Of a DNA stretch of 39,385 bases, positions 8,060 to 17,081 are shown in pieces. The DNA comes from Lachnospiraceae bacterium (GTDB lineage: Bacteria > Bacillota > Clostridia > Lachnospirales > Lachnospiraceae), in contig JAQXGF010000071.1 in NCBI GenBank assembly GCA_029006155.1, positions 1 to 39,385 of the forward strand, written 5' to 3'. Positions within the stretch are counted from its first letter, which is position 1. Each line of letters opens with the position of its first letter. The notes beneath the pieces are model-generated. The model had not been told where the DNA came from and did not search any database. It saw nothing but the letters and a program-made list of their open reading frames with translations. The position numbers and the translations under genes were made by a program.

Positions 8060-8985
8060 AGAAAATCGCAACGAGAGAGAGCTATGGTAAGGCACTTGCC
8101 GAGCTCGGCGCAGAGCACGATGATCTTGTAGTTCTGGACGCGGACCTCGCAGGCGCTACAAAGACCGGTATTTTCAAAAAAGCATTTCCGGAGCGTCATA
8201 TCGACTGCGGTATCGCAGAGTGCAATATGATGGGCATCGCAGCAGGACTTTCCACGACAGGCAAAGTACCGTTTGCAAGTACCTTTGCAATGTTCGCAGC
8301 AGGCAGAGCATTTGAGCAGGTAAGAAACTCCATCGGATATCCGCACATGAACGTAAAGATCGGTGCGACCCATGCAGGTATCTCTGTCGGTGAGGACGGA
8401 GCTTCCCATCAGTGCAACGAAGATCTGGCTCTGATGCGCACGATTCCGGGTATGGTAGTCATCAACCCGTCTGACGATATCGAGGCAAGAGCAGCAGTCA
8501 AGGCCGCTTACGAGTATGTAGGACCGGTTTACCTGCGTTTTGGCCGTCTGGCTGTTCCGGTAATCAATGACAATCCGGATTACAAGTTCGAGATCGGCAA
8601 GGGCGTTACTTTAAGAGAGGGTACCGATGTGACGATCATCGCGACCGGACTTTGCGTAAGCAGCGCACTGGAAGCAGCAGAGATGCTCGCAAAAGATGGC
8701 GTGTCTGCAAAGGTGATCAACATCCACACGATCAAGCCGCTGGATACCGAGCTGGTCGTTGCGGCTGCAAAGGCTACCGGCAAGGTCGTTACCGTTGAGG
8801 AGCATTCCATCATCGGCGGACTTGGCGGAGCTGTATGCGAGGCACTTGCTGAGAACGCTCCGACTCCGGTACTGCGTATCGGCGTGAAGGATGTATTCGG
8901 CGAGTCCGGCCCGGCAGTTGCACTTCTTCACAAGTATCAGCTCGATGGCGAGGGCGTATACGCTCAGATCAAAGAGTGGCTGTAA
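8047..8985 (+). CDS. Transketolase, C-terminal (pyrimidine-binding) subunit
   Basis: A 312-residue partner of the preceding subunit, holding the pyrimidine-binding and C-terminal transketolase domains. The TPP-activating glutamate is Glu58 in IAECNMMG, and the aromatic pocket segment FASTFAMFAAGRAFEQ follows. Its ATG lies 13 bases inside the upstream gene, giving tight translational coupling and equal subunit output. Shine-Dalgarno GGGGGAAG lies 5-12 bases before the start. The closest alternative, 1-deoxyxylulose-5-phosphate synthase, is a single longer chain and does not fit. The araD-tkt set is best read as an operon for pentose entry into central metabolism. Confidence 0.93.
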   Translation: MSEVKKIATRESYGKALAELGAEHDDLVVLDADLAGATKTGIFKKAFPERHIDCGIAECNMMGIAAGLSTTGKVPFASTFAMFAAGRAFEQVRNSIGYPHMNVKIGATHAGISVGEDGASHQCNEDLALMRTIPGMVVINPSDDIEARAAVKAAYEYVGPVYLRFGRLAVPVINDNPDYKFEIGKGVTLREGTDVTIIATGLCVSSALEAAEMLAKDGVSAKVINIHTIKPLDTELVVAAAKATGKVVTVEEHSIIGGLGGAVCEALAENAPTPVLRIGVKDVFGESGPAVALLHKYQLDGEGVYAQIKEWL

Positions 8986-9030
8986 GAAGCAGCGCGGATC
9001 GCGAGAATGAAATATTTTTAAAAATAAGAG

Positions 9031-9071
9031 ACTCCGATTTATGGCATAGTTGCTGTAAATCGGAGTTTTTT
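9031..9071 (+). terminator. Rho-independent terminator after transketolase
   Basis: ACTCCGATTT (9031-9040) pairs perfectly with AAATCGGAGT (9057-9066) over a 16-nt loop, then TTTTTT. It lies between convergent genes; the reverse strand has only a weak T-rich tail (CTCTTATTTT), so it may partly serve the histidine-kinase operon too. Confidence 0.88.
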
Positions 9072-9109
9072 ATATTTGCGTATAAAAAATAAACAAAAAG
9101 ATACTGCGC

Positions 9110-10261
9110 TCAGGACTTCGTGGATATTTCTCCAGAAGCGGTGGATATCTTCCTCCGCCCGTCTCTCCGGTGTGGATTACTCCGTTCCGGTGTGGCAAGT
9201 GTGAAGATAAATTCCGTGCCTACCCCTTCGGTACTGATGACGTTGATGTTCTGGTTGTGTGCGCGGATGATTTCCCGGACGATGGACAGGCCAAGTCCGA
9301 TCCCCTTTTTGTCTCGGCCGCGGGAGACGTCCGTCTTGTAGAAACGCTCCCAGATCTTTGGCAGGTTCTCCTTGGAAATGCCTTCCCCGAAGTCTTTGAC
9401 GGAGACGAAGACGAGCTTTTTCCGCTCGTGGACGCTAACCAGGATTTCTTTTCCGGATGGACTGAATTTGATCGCGTTGTCAATGAGGTTGTAGAGCACC
9501 TGCTGGATGCGTCCCATATCGGCACAGACGATCAGAGATTCATCTGGAAGGTCGGTGTGGATCGCCAGATTCTTTTTCTGGCAGAGTACCTCGAACGTAT
9601 CGAGCGTATGGCGGATCACTTCGGAGATATCAAATTCTGTGAGATCCAGATAGACGCGCTGGTCATCGAAGCTGTTCAGCAGCAGCAGCCCTTCCGTGAG
9701 CTTGTTCAGACGCTCGGTCTCACTTAAGACGATGCCAAGGTAACGCTCCTGCATTTCCGGGGAGATCGTGCCGTCGAGCATGGCTTCCACGTAGCCCTTG
9801 ATCGAAGTCAGCGGGGAGCGGAAGTCGTGCGAGATATTGGAAATAAATTTTCGCTGATATTCATTGGAATGTCCGGCCGACTCAGACAGGTACTTCAGGG
9901 TCGCAGTCAGACGTCCCAGTTCATCATCCCGGTCGTAAGTGATCTCCGGCTTGGTAAAATCCTCTTCCATATAGTGGGCAGCGGCTTCTGAGGCATCACG
10001 CAGCGGGCGGTACAGCTTGAAATACACGACCAGAAACGGGATGAGCGAGAGCAGCATGACGAGCGCTACCATGATATAGCAGGTATTCTGGATGGCGATG
10101 GAGGCACTGTGCAAAGTATCATGCCAGGCCGGATCCGAGGAGATGCCATACAGATAGTGCTGCAGCACATGCGGGACGAGCAGCATCGTCAACAGGAAGC
10201 TTAAAAAGAGAAAGCAAAGATAGGAAGCGACCATTGTGATCAGCATTTTTTTCGGTTTCAT
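9110..10261 (-). CDS. PhoR-like membrane sensor histidine kinase
   Basis: A 383-residue class I histidine kinase. It has two N-terminal membrane helices (about 8-30 and 61-84) around a short ~30-residue outer loop, then a HAMP domain, a HisKA box ISHDFRSPL with phospho-acceptor His145, and a HATPase domain with N-box NLIDNAIKFS, G1 DFGEGIS and G2 GIGLGLS. The ATG at 10261 shares an ATGA overlap with the stop codon of the response-regulator gene and has GAGGTG upstream; a start 11 codons earlier would extend into that gene and is less likely. The small sensor loop suggests sensing within the membrane or through a partner. Confidence 0.93.
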   Translation of the reverse strand: MKPKKMLITMVASYLCFLFLSFLLTMLLVPHVLQHYLYGISSDPAWHDTLHSASIAIQNTCYIMVALVMLLSLIPFLVVYFKLYRPLRDASEAAAHYMEEDFTKPEITYDRDDELGRLTATLKYLSESAGHSNEYQRKFISNISHDFRSPLTSIKGYVEAMLDGTISPEMQERYLGIVLSETERLNKLTEGLLLLNSFDDQRVYLDLTEFDISEVIRHTLDTFEVLCQKKNLAIHTDLPDESLIVCADMGRIQQVLYNLIDNAIKFSPSGKEILVSVHERKKLVFVSVKDFGEGISKENLPKIWERFYKTDVSRGRDKKGIGLGLSIVREIIRAHNQNINVISTEGVGTEFIFTLATPERSNPHRRDGRRKISTASGEISTKS

Positions 10262-10959
10262 GCTTTCACCTCGAATTTGTAGCCAATGCCCCATACGGTA
10301 GAGATTGCCCAGCTGGCGTGATCCTTGATCTTTTCCCGGAGCCGTTTGATATGGACATCGACCGTGCGGGTGTCGCCGATGTACTCATAGCCCCAGATAT
10401 GGTCGAGCAGCTGCTCACGGGTGAAGACCTGATTCGGGGAGGAGGCAAGGAAATATAAAAGCTCCAGCTCTTTTGGTGGCATGTCGACCGTTTTCCCTTT
10501 ATAAACGACGGAATAGTTGGTCAGATTGATCACAAGATCCGGGTATTCGACGTATTTTCCGGCGGGCTTTGCCGGGGCGGCCTGCGCAGGCTGATAGCGA
10601 CGCAGTACCGCTTTCACCCGTGCGACGAGTTCCTTGGAGTCAAACGGCTTGATGATATAGTCGTCGGCTCCGAGTTCCAGGCCGAGCACCTTGTCAAAGA
10701 CTTCCCCTTTAGCAGAGAGCATGATGATCGGGACATTGGACTGCTGACGGATCTCCCGGCAGACCTGGTAGCCGTCGATGCCCGGAAGCATGAGATCGAG
10801 TAAGATCAGGTTCGGAGAGAAGAGGCGAAACTGCCGCAGCGCCTCTTCCCCGTCGTATACGATTTTGGTGTCATAAAATTCCTTTGTCAGATACAGAGAA
10901 ATCAGTTCGGAGATATGTTCGTCATCGTCGACGATGAGAATTTTTTGTCTTGCTACCAT
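10258..10959 (-). CDS. OmpR/PhoB-family response regulator
   Basis: A 233-residue regulator. The receiver domain has the acidic pocket Asp11-Asp13, phospho-acceptor Asp55 (LDLMLPGIDG) and Lys104 (IIKPF). A Pro/Ala-rich linker (QPAQAAPAKPAGK) leads to a C-terminal winged helix ending VWGIGYKFEV. It pairs with the kinase that overlaps its stop by four bases. It starts only 10 bases after mutS2 with Shine-Dalgarno AGGAGG, so it is probably cotranscribed with mutS2, an uncommon partner. The inducing signal cannot be read from the sequence. Confidence 0.95.
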   Translation of the reverse strand: MVARQKILIVDDDEHISELISLYLTKEFYDTKIVYDGEEALRQFRLFSPNLILLDLMLPGIDGYQVCREIRQQSNVPIIMLSAKGEVFDKVLGLELGADDYIIKPFDSKELVARVKAVLRRYQPAQAAPAKPAGKYVEYPDLVINLTNYSVVYKGKTVDMPPKELELLYFLASSPNQVFTREQLLDHIWGYEYIGDTRTVDVHIKRLREKIKDHASWAISTVWGIGYKFEVKA

Positions 10960-10969
10960 GAAAAACCTC

Positions 10970-13363
10970 CTATTTAAGTTCTACAATGGTTACGCCGGCG
11001 TCGCCCTCGCCATATTCGCCGAGGCGGTAGGAGGCGACGTGTTTCTGCCGGCGCAGATACTGATGGACAGCTTTGCGCAGTGCGCCGGTTCCCTTGCCAT
11101 GTACGATCCGTACCGGGGAGAGATGGGCGAGATAAGCGTCATCCAGATACTTGTCGAGCTCTACGATCGCCTCGTCGGTTGTCATGCCGCGCAGGTTCAG
11201 CTCGGAGCTGATGGAAGAGGACTTGGACATCCGGATCTTGCCGCTGCCGGAGGTCTTTGCACCGGTGCTCTTGCTGTATGCCGGAAGCTCATCTTCGAGC
11301 TTTTCCAGATCCTTCAGATTGACCTGCGAGCGCAGAATTCCCATCTGTACGAAGAGATTGCCACGGGCATCCGGAAGCGTGCTCACGGTGCCGCGCAGGT
11401 TCATGCTGAGCACGCGGACACCGTCGCCGATGCGCAGATCTTTTGCCTGCAGCTGCTTTTTGGGCTTCTGGTCTGCTTTGATGCCATTGGCCTTTTGCAG
11501 CGTGTTCATTTTTTCACGGAGCTTTGTGCGTTCCTTTTCCATCTCTTTTGCGGAGCCGGATGCTTTTCCGAGCTTATTGTAATTGCGGATGGTCTCGTCG
11601 GCATATTCTTTGGCCTCTCTGAGCACAGTCTGTGCTTCTTCGCGTGCTTTGCGCAGGATCTCATCGCGGCTGGAATCGAGACGGCCTTCCTTGCGCTCCA
11701 GACGCTGTTTCAGTTCCTCGATCTCCTGCTTGTAGCGGTTGACCTCTTCGCGTTCGTGCTCAATCTGAGCACGGCTGGATTCGAGATCAGAGATGACATC
11801 TTCGAAGCTCTCGGCATCCTGGGTCAGATGCTCACGGGCTTCCTCAATGACATAGTCCGGGAGGCCGAGCTTTTCGGAGATCGCAAAGGCATTACTCTTG
11901 CCCGGAACGCCGATGAGCAGCCGGTAGGTCGGGCGGAGCGTCTCGACACTGAACTCACAGCAGCCATTTTCGATGCCCGGTGTGGAGAGTGCGAAAACTT
12001 TCAGTTCGCTGTAGTGTGTCGTCGCGATCGTGCGCACATTTCTGCGGTGCAGATTGGAGAGAATGGAGATCGCGAGTGCAGCGCCTTCCGTCGGATCCGT
12101 ACCGGCACCGAGCTCATCGAAGAGGACGAGGGAGTGCTCATCTGCCTGATCCCAGAAGGAGACAATATTTGTCATGTGGGCAGAGAACGTACTGAGACTC
12201 TGCTCAATGCTCTGTTCATCACCGATGTCGGCGTAAATTTCATCAAAGACGGCCAGTTCGGAGTGGTCAGATGCCGGAATGTGCAGACCGGACTGTCCGA
12301 GCAGCGTAAATAATCCGACGGTTTTCAAGGAGACCGTCTTACCGCCGGTGTTCGGACCGGAGATTACGAGCATCGTAAAATCTTCGCCGATGCGGATGTC
12401 GACCGGGACGACTTTTTTCGGATCGAGCAGCGGATGGCGGCCCTTTTTGATCCGGACGCGGCCTTCTTCATTAAAATCCGGTTCGCTTCCTTTATAATAA
12501 AGAGAGAGCTGAGCACGTGCAAAGATGAAGTCCAGCTCTGTCATGAGCAGGATGTTGTCGTTGATCGCGTCGCTGTTGACGGCTACCTGCCCGCTTAAGT
12601 TGGCGAGTACGATTTCGATCTCTTTTTCTTCCTTGATCTCCAGTTCACGCAGATCGTTGTTCAGCTTTACCACGGCCATTGGCTCGATGAAAAGCGTGGA
12701 TCCGGTGGAGGACTGATCGTGGATCATGCCGGGTACCTGTGAGCGGTACTCCGCCTTGACCGGGATGCAGAAGCGGCCGTTGCGCTGTGTGATCACAGCG
12801 TCCTGCAGATAATTCCTTGTGCCGCCGTTGACCATGGCGTTCAGTTGTGCACGGATGCGGTCATTTGCCTGGTGCATCTGACGGCGCACCTGCTTGAGTC
12901 CAGGACTGGCATCGTCTGCGATCTCTTCTTCGGACGGAATGCAGCGGTTGATCTCATGGCAAAGTGGCGTGAGCGGCTGTAAGGATGTGAACATTTCTTC
13001 CAGGGAGTCCTCGGTCTGTTCATCTTGCGATGCCTGCGCGCTGCGGGACCATGCCTTTACGCGGGAGGTCGTCTCGAGCAGTTTTGCGACGCGCAGCAGC
13101 TCTTCGACATTTAAGGAGCTTCCGACTTCCAGACGACGCAGGGACATACGGATGTCGGCAAGACCCGAGAAGGAGACGTTGCCCTTTCTTAAGAGGCGGC
13201 TTACAGCGTCGCTCGTCTCACGCTGCATCCGGCGGATCTGTGTAAGATCGGAAGAAGGGGTCAGATTCCGGCACAGCTCTTTTCCGGGCTGGGAGCCGGC
13301 ATAGTCGGTGAGTTTCTGTATGATTTTCGGGTATTCGAGTACCCGGAGTGCTTTTTCGTTCAT
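10970..13363 (-). CDS. mutS2: MutS2 / RqcU endonuclease-ATPase
   Basis: A 797-residue MutS2 protein. It lacks the MutS mismatch-recognition domain and has core/lever helices, an ABC-type ATPase with Walker A GPNTGGKT (about 336-343) and DELGAGTDPTEGA, a long charged coiled coil with the KOW-like segment, and a C-terminal Smr domain (about 722-797, HGKGTG). In B. subtilis MutS2 acts on collided ribosomes; in other bacteria it is linked to suppression of recombination. The Smr motif reads LNLRG where LDLRG is usual. The ATG at 13363 begins the conserved MNEKALRVLEYPKI; an upstream extension of 48 codons is not family-like. It leads an operon with the two-component genes. Confidence 0.95.
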   Translation of the reverse strand: MNEKALRVLEYPKIIQKLTDYAGSQPGKELCRNLTPSSDLTQIRRMQRETSDAVSRLLRKGNVSFSGLADIRMSLRRLEVGSSLNVEELLRVAKLLETTSRVKAWSRSAQASQDEQTEDSLEEMFTSLQPLTPLCHEINRCIPSEEEIADDASPGLKQVRRQMHQANDRIRAQLNAMVNGGTRNYLQDAVITQRNGRFCIPVKAEYRSQVPGMIHDQSSTGSTLFIEPMAVVKLNNDLRELEIKEEKEIEIVLANLSGQVAVNSDAINDNILLMTELDFIFARAQLSLYYKGSEPDFNEEGRVRIKKGRHPLLDPKKVVPVDIRIGEDFTMLVISGPNTGGKTVSLKTVGLFTLLGQSGLHIPASDHSELAVFDEIYADIGDEQSIEQSLSTFSAHMTNIVSFWDQADEHSLVLFDELGAGTDPTEGAALAISILSNLHRRNVRTIATTHYSELKVFALSTPGIENGCCEFSVETLRPTYRLLIGVPGKSNAFAISEKLGLPDYVIEEAREHLTQDAESFEDVISDLESSRAQIEHEREEVNRYKQEIEELKQRLERKEGRLDSSRDEILRKAREEAQTVLREAKEYADETIRNYNKLGKASGSAKEMEKERTKLREKMNTLQKANGIKADQKPKKQLQAKDLRIGDGVRVLSMNLRGTVSTLPDARGNLFVQMGILRSQVNLKDLEKLEDELPAYSKSTGAKTSGSGKIRMSKSSSISSELNLRGMTTDEAIVELDKYLDDAYLAHLSPVRIVHGKGTGALRKAVHQYLRRQKHVASYRLGEYGEGDAGVTIVELK

Positions 13364-13465
13364 AATAACCTCATAAAAATAATGGTAGCGGTTCCGCACG
13401 GCTTTTGGCAGAACCTTCCGGTCAGATACAAAATCAGCTGTCGCAGTGGGTGCGATAGCAGTTTT

Positions 13466-13494
13466 ATTGTATCGCAAAATCCGGGATTTGAAAA
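13466..13494 (-). promoter_or_regulatory. Candidate promoter for mutS2 operon
   Basis: On the minus strand TTTTCA (13494-13489), a 17-bp spacer and TACAAT (13471-13466), about 100 bases before mutS2. The -10 is good and the -35 is moderate. Confidence 0.4.
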
Positions 13495-13528
13495 CTGCTT
13501 CTTGCATGGGATAAATTTTTTCGAGACC

Positions 13529-13557
13529 TTGTAGATTTTCGGATTATCAAGTATACT
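13529..13557 (+). promoter_or_regulatory. Candidate promoter for SNF2 helicase gene
   Basis: TTGTAG (13529-13534), 17 bp and TATACT (13552-13557), both near consensus with ideal spacing. Transcription would start near 13564, leaving a ~90-base leader that contains the hairpin at 13610-13632. Confidence 0.55.
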
Positions 13558-13609
13558 GAAATAATGCAACCAAATTGTCAGACAGGGATTTGGTTAGAAG
13601 GAAGCAGCG

Positions 13610-13639
13610 AAGCGGATTGCGAATATCCGCTTTGTTTTT
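13610..13639 (+). terminator. Terminator-like hairpin in the SNF2 gene leader
   Basis: AAGCGGAT (13610-13617) pairs with ATCCGCTT (13625-13632), 8 bp with a 7-nt loop, then TGTTTTT. No plus-strand gene lies upstream, so it sits between the predicted promoter and the start codon and may attenuate the helicase gene. The hairpin sequence recurs almost exactly at 31719-31739. Confidence 0.5.
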
Positions 13640-13653
13640 GACGGGAGAAATGT

Positions 13654-16600
13654 ATGTTTGACGAGAAGAAGATTGAATCGCTCTGTGCGCGGGACATGAC
13701 CTTTTTACTTGGACAGCAGCTACAGTTGCTCCATACAGTAGAAAATCTGCAGATCGAGGAGGCAGAGACACCGGAAGCTTTTTACATCAATGCGGAGGTC
13801 GGATCGAAAATGGGAGGCGGGGGAACCGTCTATCCGGTCTGGATCCGCTGCCGGCGGCAGACCGGGGAGATCGAGGACTTCGGCTGCGAATGCAGCGCTT
13901 TTCAGGAGGAGCCGGGGATGTGCCGCCACTGTGCGGCAGCGGCGCTTGCCTATCTGGATCAGAAGAAAAGTGCGGAGCGAATGAAGCTATACCGTGGACT
14001 GCTGGCTGAATCAAGGAAGGAACACTCGGACAAAGAGATGCTGCTGGCCATGGAGGCGTATGCAATGCGGCGTCGGATGCAGGAGCAAAAGCCGGAAGGG
14101 ACGATCGAGCTCATCCCGAAGCTGTATGAGACCGGGCGGAATTATTACTATGGAAGAAAGAGCTACGCGCTGACGTTTCAGATTCAGGAAAACAGCGGCA
14201 GGAGCTATGTGCTGCGCAGCCTGAGCGATTTTATCGAGGCAATCAAAAAAGAGGAGAAGTACACTTACGGGAAAAAGCTTTCTTTTGTCCACAGCAAGAG
14301 TATTTTTACGGAAAAAGCGTGGCAGTATGTGCAGCTCATATGGGATGGAATTGAGATCAGCAATACAGGCAATGAAAAGCTGGCGAAGGAGCTTCCGCTG
14401 AACCGGATGCTGATGGAGCGGTTCTTTGAGCTGAATCTGAATCAGGAGATTGCATATGAGAGCTTTGGATGCCCATATGAGACACTGCAGATTCTGGATG
14501 AGAATCCGCCGGTTCAGCTGCAGCTGCGAAAGGAGACAGAGCATGCGTTTCGTGTGTGGATTCCGCCTCTTGCCATCTGGAAGGGGACACGGGCGCTATT
14601 TGTACGGATGCGGGAAAAGGTCTATCGCTGTACGGCTGATTACCGGCAGGCATTGGAGCGGCTGCTGGAGTGTGCAGATGAAGACAAGACAGTAAAGCTG
14701 AAAATTGCGCAGGAGGATATGCCACTGTTCTGTTCGGCGGTTTTGCCGGAACTGGAGCAGGAGCATGCGATCGAGACGCGAGGCATTTCCCTGGAGGAAT
14801 ACCGCCCAAAAGAAGCGGTGTTTGCCTTTTATCTGGATGAGGAAGATGGTACCGTTACCTTACGTACGGAGTGCAGATATGGAGAATATCAGTACGATCT
14901 GCTCCGGCAGGAGCAGGATGGCAGACGGGATCTGGTACGGGAGAGACAGGTGCTCGAAGTGGCACGCAGTTATTTCCCATATGAAGATTCGGAACGGGGG
15001 ATGCTCTGCTTTGCATCGTCTGAGCAGGACCGGATGTATCAGCTGCTCAGTACCGGGATCCGTCAGCTGGAGCAGGAGGGAAAGGTCTATGCGACGGACC
15101 GGATTCAGTCCCATCGTTTGCTGCGCACACCAAAAGCACAGATCGGTGTCTCGATGGCGAACGGGCTGCTGGAGCTGACGGTCTCGTCGGATGCATTTAC
15201 CCGGGAGGAACTCGAGGAAGTACTGGAGAGCTATCGCAGGAAGAAAAAGTACCACCGCCTGCGCAGCGGAGATTTCCTGGAACTGACGGATAATGCAGCC
15301 GCGACGGTGGCAGAGCTGCTCGATGGTCTGGAGCTTGGCGGAAAGCAGCTGGAAAACGATAAGGTGAAACTGCCGGGGTACCGGGCATTGTTTATCGATC
15401 AGGTCATAAAAGGACATGGCACACAGCTCACGGTGAAGCAGGATGAGGCTTACCGGGCTGTGCTGCGCGATATGAAAGGCGTAAAGAGCAGTGATTTCCA
15501 GATCCCGGGCGAATTAAATGAGACGATGCGAAGCTACCAGAAGATCGGCTACCGTTGGCTCCGGACGCTGGCAAAGCTTGGCTTTGGCGGAATTCTGGCG
15601 GATGAGATGGGACTTGGAAAGACACTTCAGTCGATTGCATATCTGCGGGCACGGCGCGAGGAGGGGATCAGTCAGTCTCCGGATCTGATCGTCTGTCCGG
15701 CCTCACTTATCTACAACTGGAAAAAAGAGATTGAACGCTTTGCACCAAAGCTCACGGTCTGTCTGATGGCAGGCAGTGCATCCATGCGGGAAGAGATTCT
15801 GCATGAGAGGATAAGGCAGGAAGCAAAGTGCAAAAATGCCGGGGCAACCGTTTTAGGTGAGGCAGACATGGCATATCCCGAAGCAGAAGCAGAGCTACCG
15901 GATCCTGTGCGCAAGGCAGCTGCAGCCGATATCTGGATCACCTCCTATGACCTGTTGAAGCGGGACATTGAGCTCTATGAGGAGCTGCAGTTTGACACGG
16001 AACTCATCGACGAAGCGCAGAATATTAAAAATCAGGGGACACAGGCAGCCAGGGCAGTGAAGAAAATTCCGGCCCGCGTGCGGTTTGCCCTGACCGGAAC
16101 GCCGATCGAGAACCGCCTGAGCGAGCTGTGGAGTATCTTTGATTATCTGATGCCGGGACTGCTCGGAGGATACGAGCATTTCCGGAAGCGCTATGAGCTT
16201 CCGATCATACAGGAGGAAGACGCGGAGGCGACGAGACGGCTGCAAAGGATGACGACGCCGTTTATTCTGCGCAGAAGAAAGCAGGAGGTGCTGCGGGAGC
16301 TTCCGGATAAGCTGGAGCAGATCGTATATGCGCAGATGGAGGGAGAACAGCAGCGGCTCTATGTGGCTGAGCGTCAGAAGCTGCAGGAGGAGATCTCCGA
16401 AAAGAGCGGAGAGGAGCTGGCGAAAAGCCGGCTGCAGATTCTGGCAGGACTCACAAGGCTGCGGCAGCTCTGCTGTGATCCGCTGCTGCTCTACGAGGAT
16501 TACACTTCCGGTGCCTGCAAGGTAGATACGTGTATGGATCTGATTCAGACTGCGGTCGAAAGCAGGCACAAGGTACTGCTGTTTTCTCAGTTCACGAGTA

Positions 16601-17028
16601 TTTTCCCGATTCTGGAGGAACGGCTTAAAACGGACGGGATCGCGTATTACGAGCTGACCGGAAAGACGCCGAAGGAAGAACGGCAGCGGCTCACCGATGC
16701 GTTTAATCAGGATGAGGTACCGGTATTTCTGATCTCGTTAAAGGCGGGAGGTACCGGGCTGAATCTGACGGCGGCAGATATCGTGATCCACTTTGATCCG
16801 TGGTGGAATCTGGCGGCACAGAATCAGGCGACGGACCGCGCGCACCGGATCGGGCAGCGAAATGAGGTCACGGTGTTCCGGCTGATCGCGCAGGATACGA
16901 TTGAGGAAAAGATCGTGGAGCTGCAGGAGAAAAAGCAGGAGCTGGCAGGCAAAATTTTAGCCGGGGAGGCGGTCTCAGCGGCAACGCTGACGAAGGAAGA
17001 GCTGCTGGAAATCCTGGCAGACCGATGA
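13654..17028 (+). CDS. SWIM zinc-finger / SNF2-family helicase
   Basis: A 1124-residue Swi2/Snf2-type ATPase that probably translocates on double-stranded DNA. A SWIM zinc finger CxC-x9-CxH (Cys78, Cys80, Cys90, His92) is near the N-terminus, then a long bacterial SNF2-associated region to about residue 600. The helicase core follows: Walker A DEMGLGKT at 650-657, motif II DEAQ at 786-789, motif III LTGTPIENR, and motif VI DRAHRIGQ at 1061-1068. This architecture is common in Clostridia and Bacilli; its cellular role is poorly defined (chromatin or RNA polymerase remodelling, or repair). The start is ATG with GGGAGAAA. The MATE exporter gene follows 53-68 bases later without a visible terminator. 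Confidence 0.93.
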   Translation: MFDEKKIESLCARDMTFLLGQQLQLLHTVENLQIEEAETPEAFYINAEVGSKMGGGGTVYPVWIRCRRQTGEIEDFGCECSAFQEEPGMCRHCAAAALAYLDQKKSAERMKLYRGLLAESRKEHSDKEMLLAMEAYAMRRRMQEQKPEGTIELIPKLYETGRNYYYGRKSYALTFQIQENSGRSYVLRSLSDFIEAIKKEEKYTYGKKLSFVHSKSIFTEKAWQYVQLIWDGIEISNTGNEKLAKELPLNRMLMERFFELNLNQEIAYESFGCPYETLQILDENPPVQLQLRKETEHAFRVWIPPLAIWKGTRALFVRMREKVYRCTADYRQALERLLECADEDKTVKLKIAQEDMPLFCSAVLPELEQEHAIETRGISLEEYRPKEAVFAFYLDEEDGTVTLRTECRYGEYQYDLLRQEQDGRRDLVRERQVLEVARSYFPYEDSERGMLCFASSEQDRMYQLLSTGIRQLEQEGKVYATDRIQSHRLLRTPKAQIGVSMANGLLELTVSSDAFTREELEEVLESYRRKKKYHRLRSGDFLELTDNAAATVAELLDGLELGGKQLENDKVKLPGYRALFIDQVIKGHGTQLTVKQDEAYRAVLRDMKGVKSSDFQIPGELNETMRSYQKIGYRWLRTLAKLGFGGILADEMGLGKTLQSIAYLRARREEGISQSPDLIVCPASLIYNWKKEIERFAPKLTVCLMAGSASMREEILHERIRQEAKCKNAGATVLGEADMAYPEAEAELPDPVRKAAAADIWITSYDLLKRDIELYEELQFDTELIDEAQNIKNQGTQAARAVKKIPARVRFALTGTPIENRLSELWSIFDYLMPGLLGGYEHFRKRYELPIIQEEDAEATRRLQRMTTPFILRRRKQEVLRELPDKLEQIVYAQMEGEQQRLYVAERQKLQEEISEKSGEELAKSRLQILAGLTRLRQLCCDPLLLYEDYTSGACKVDTCMDLIQTAVESRHKVLLFSQFTSIFPILEERLKTDGIAYYELTGKTPKEERQRLTDAFNQDEVPVFLISLKAGGTGLNLTAADIVIHFDPWWNLAAQNQATDRAHRIGQRNEVTVFRLIAQDTIEEKIVELQEKKQELAGKILAGEAVSAATLTKEELLEILADR

Positions 17029-17081
17029 GATACATGGACCTGCCATGGAAAAAATAACAGAGAAAATGATGGGAACATCAG

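Noticed and set aside
10934-12313. A 459-codon open frame on the plus strand opposite mutS2
   Set aside because: It is the mirror of a well-conserved gene with biased codons, has no family resemblance and a poor start signal; mutS2 on the minus strand explains the region.
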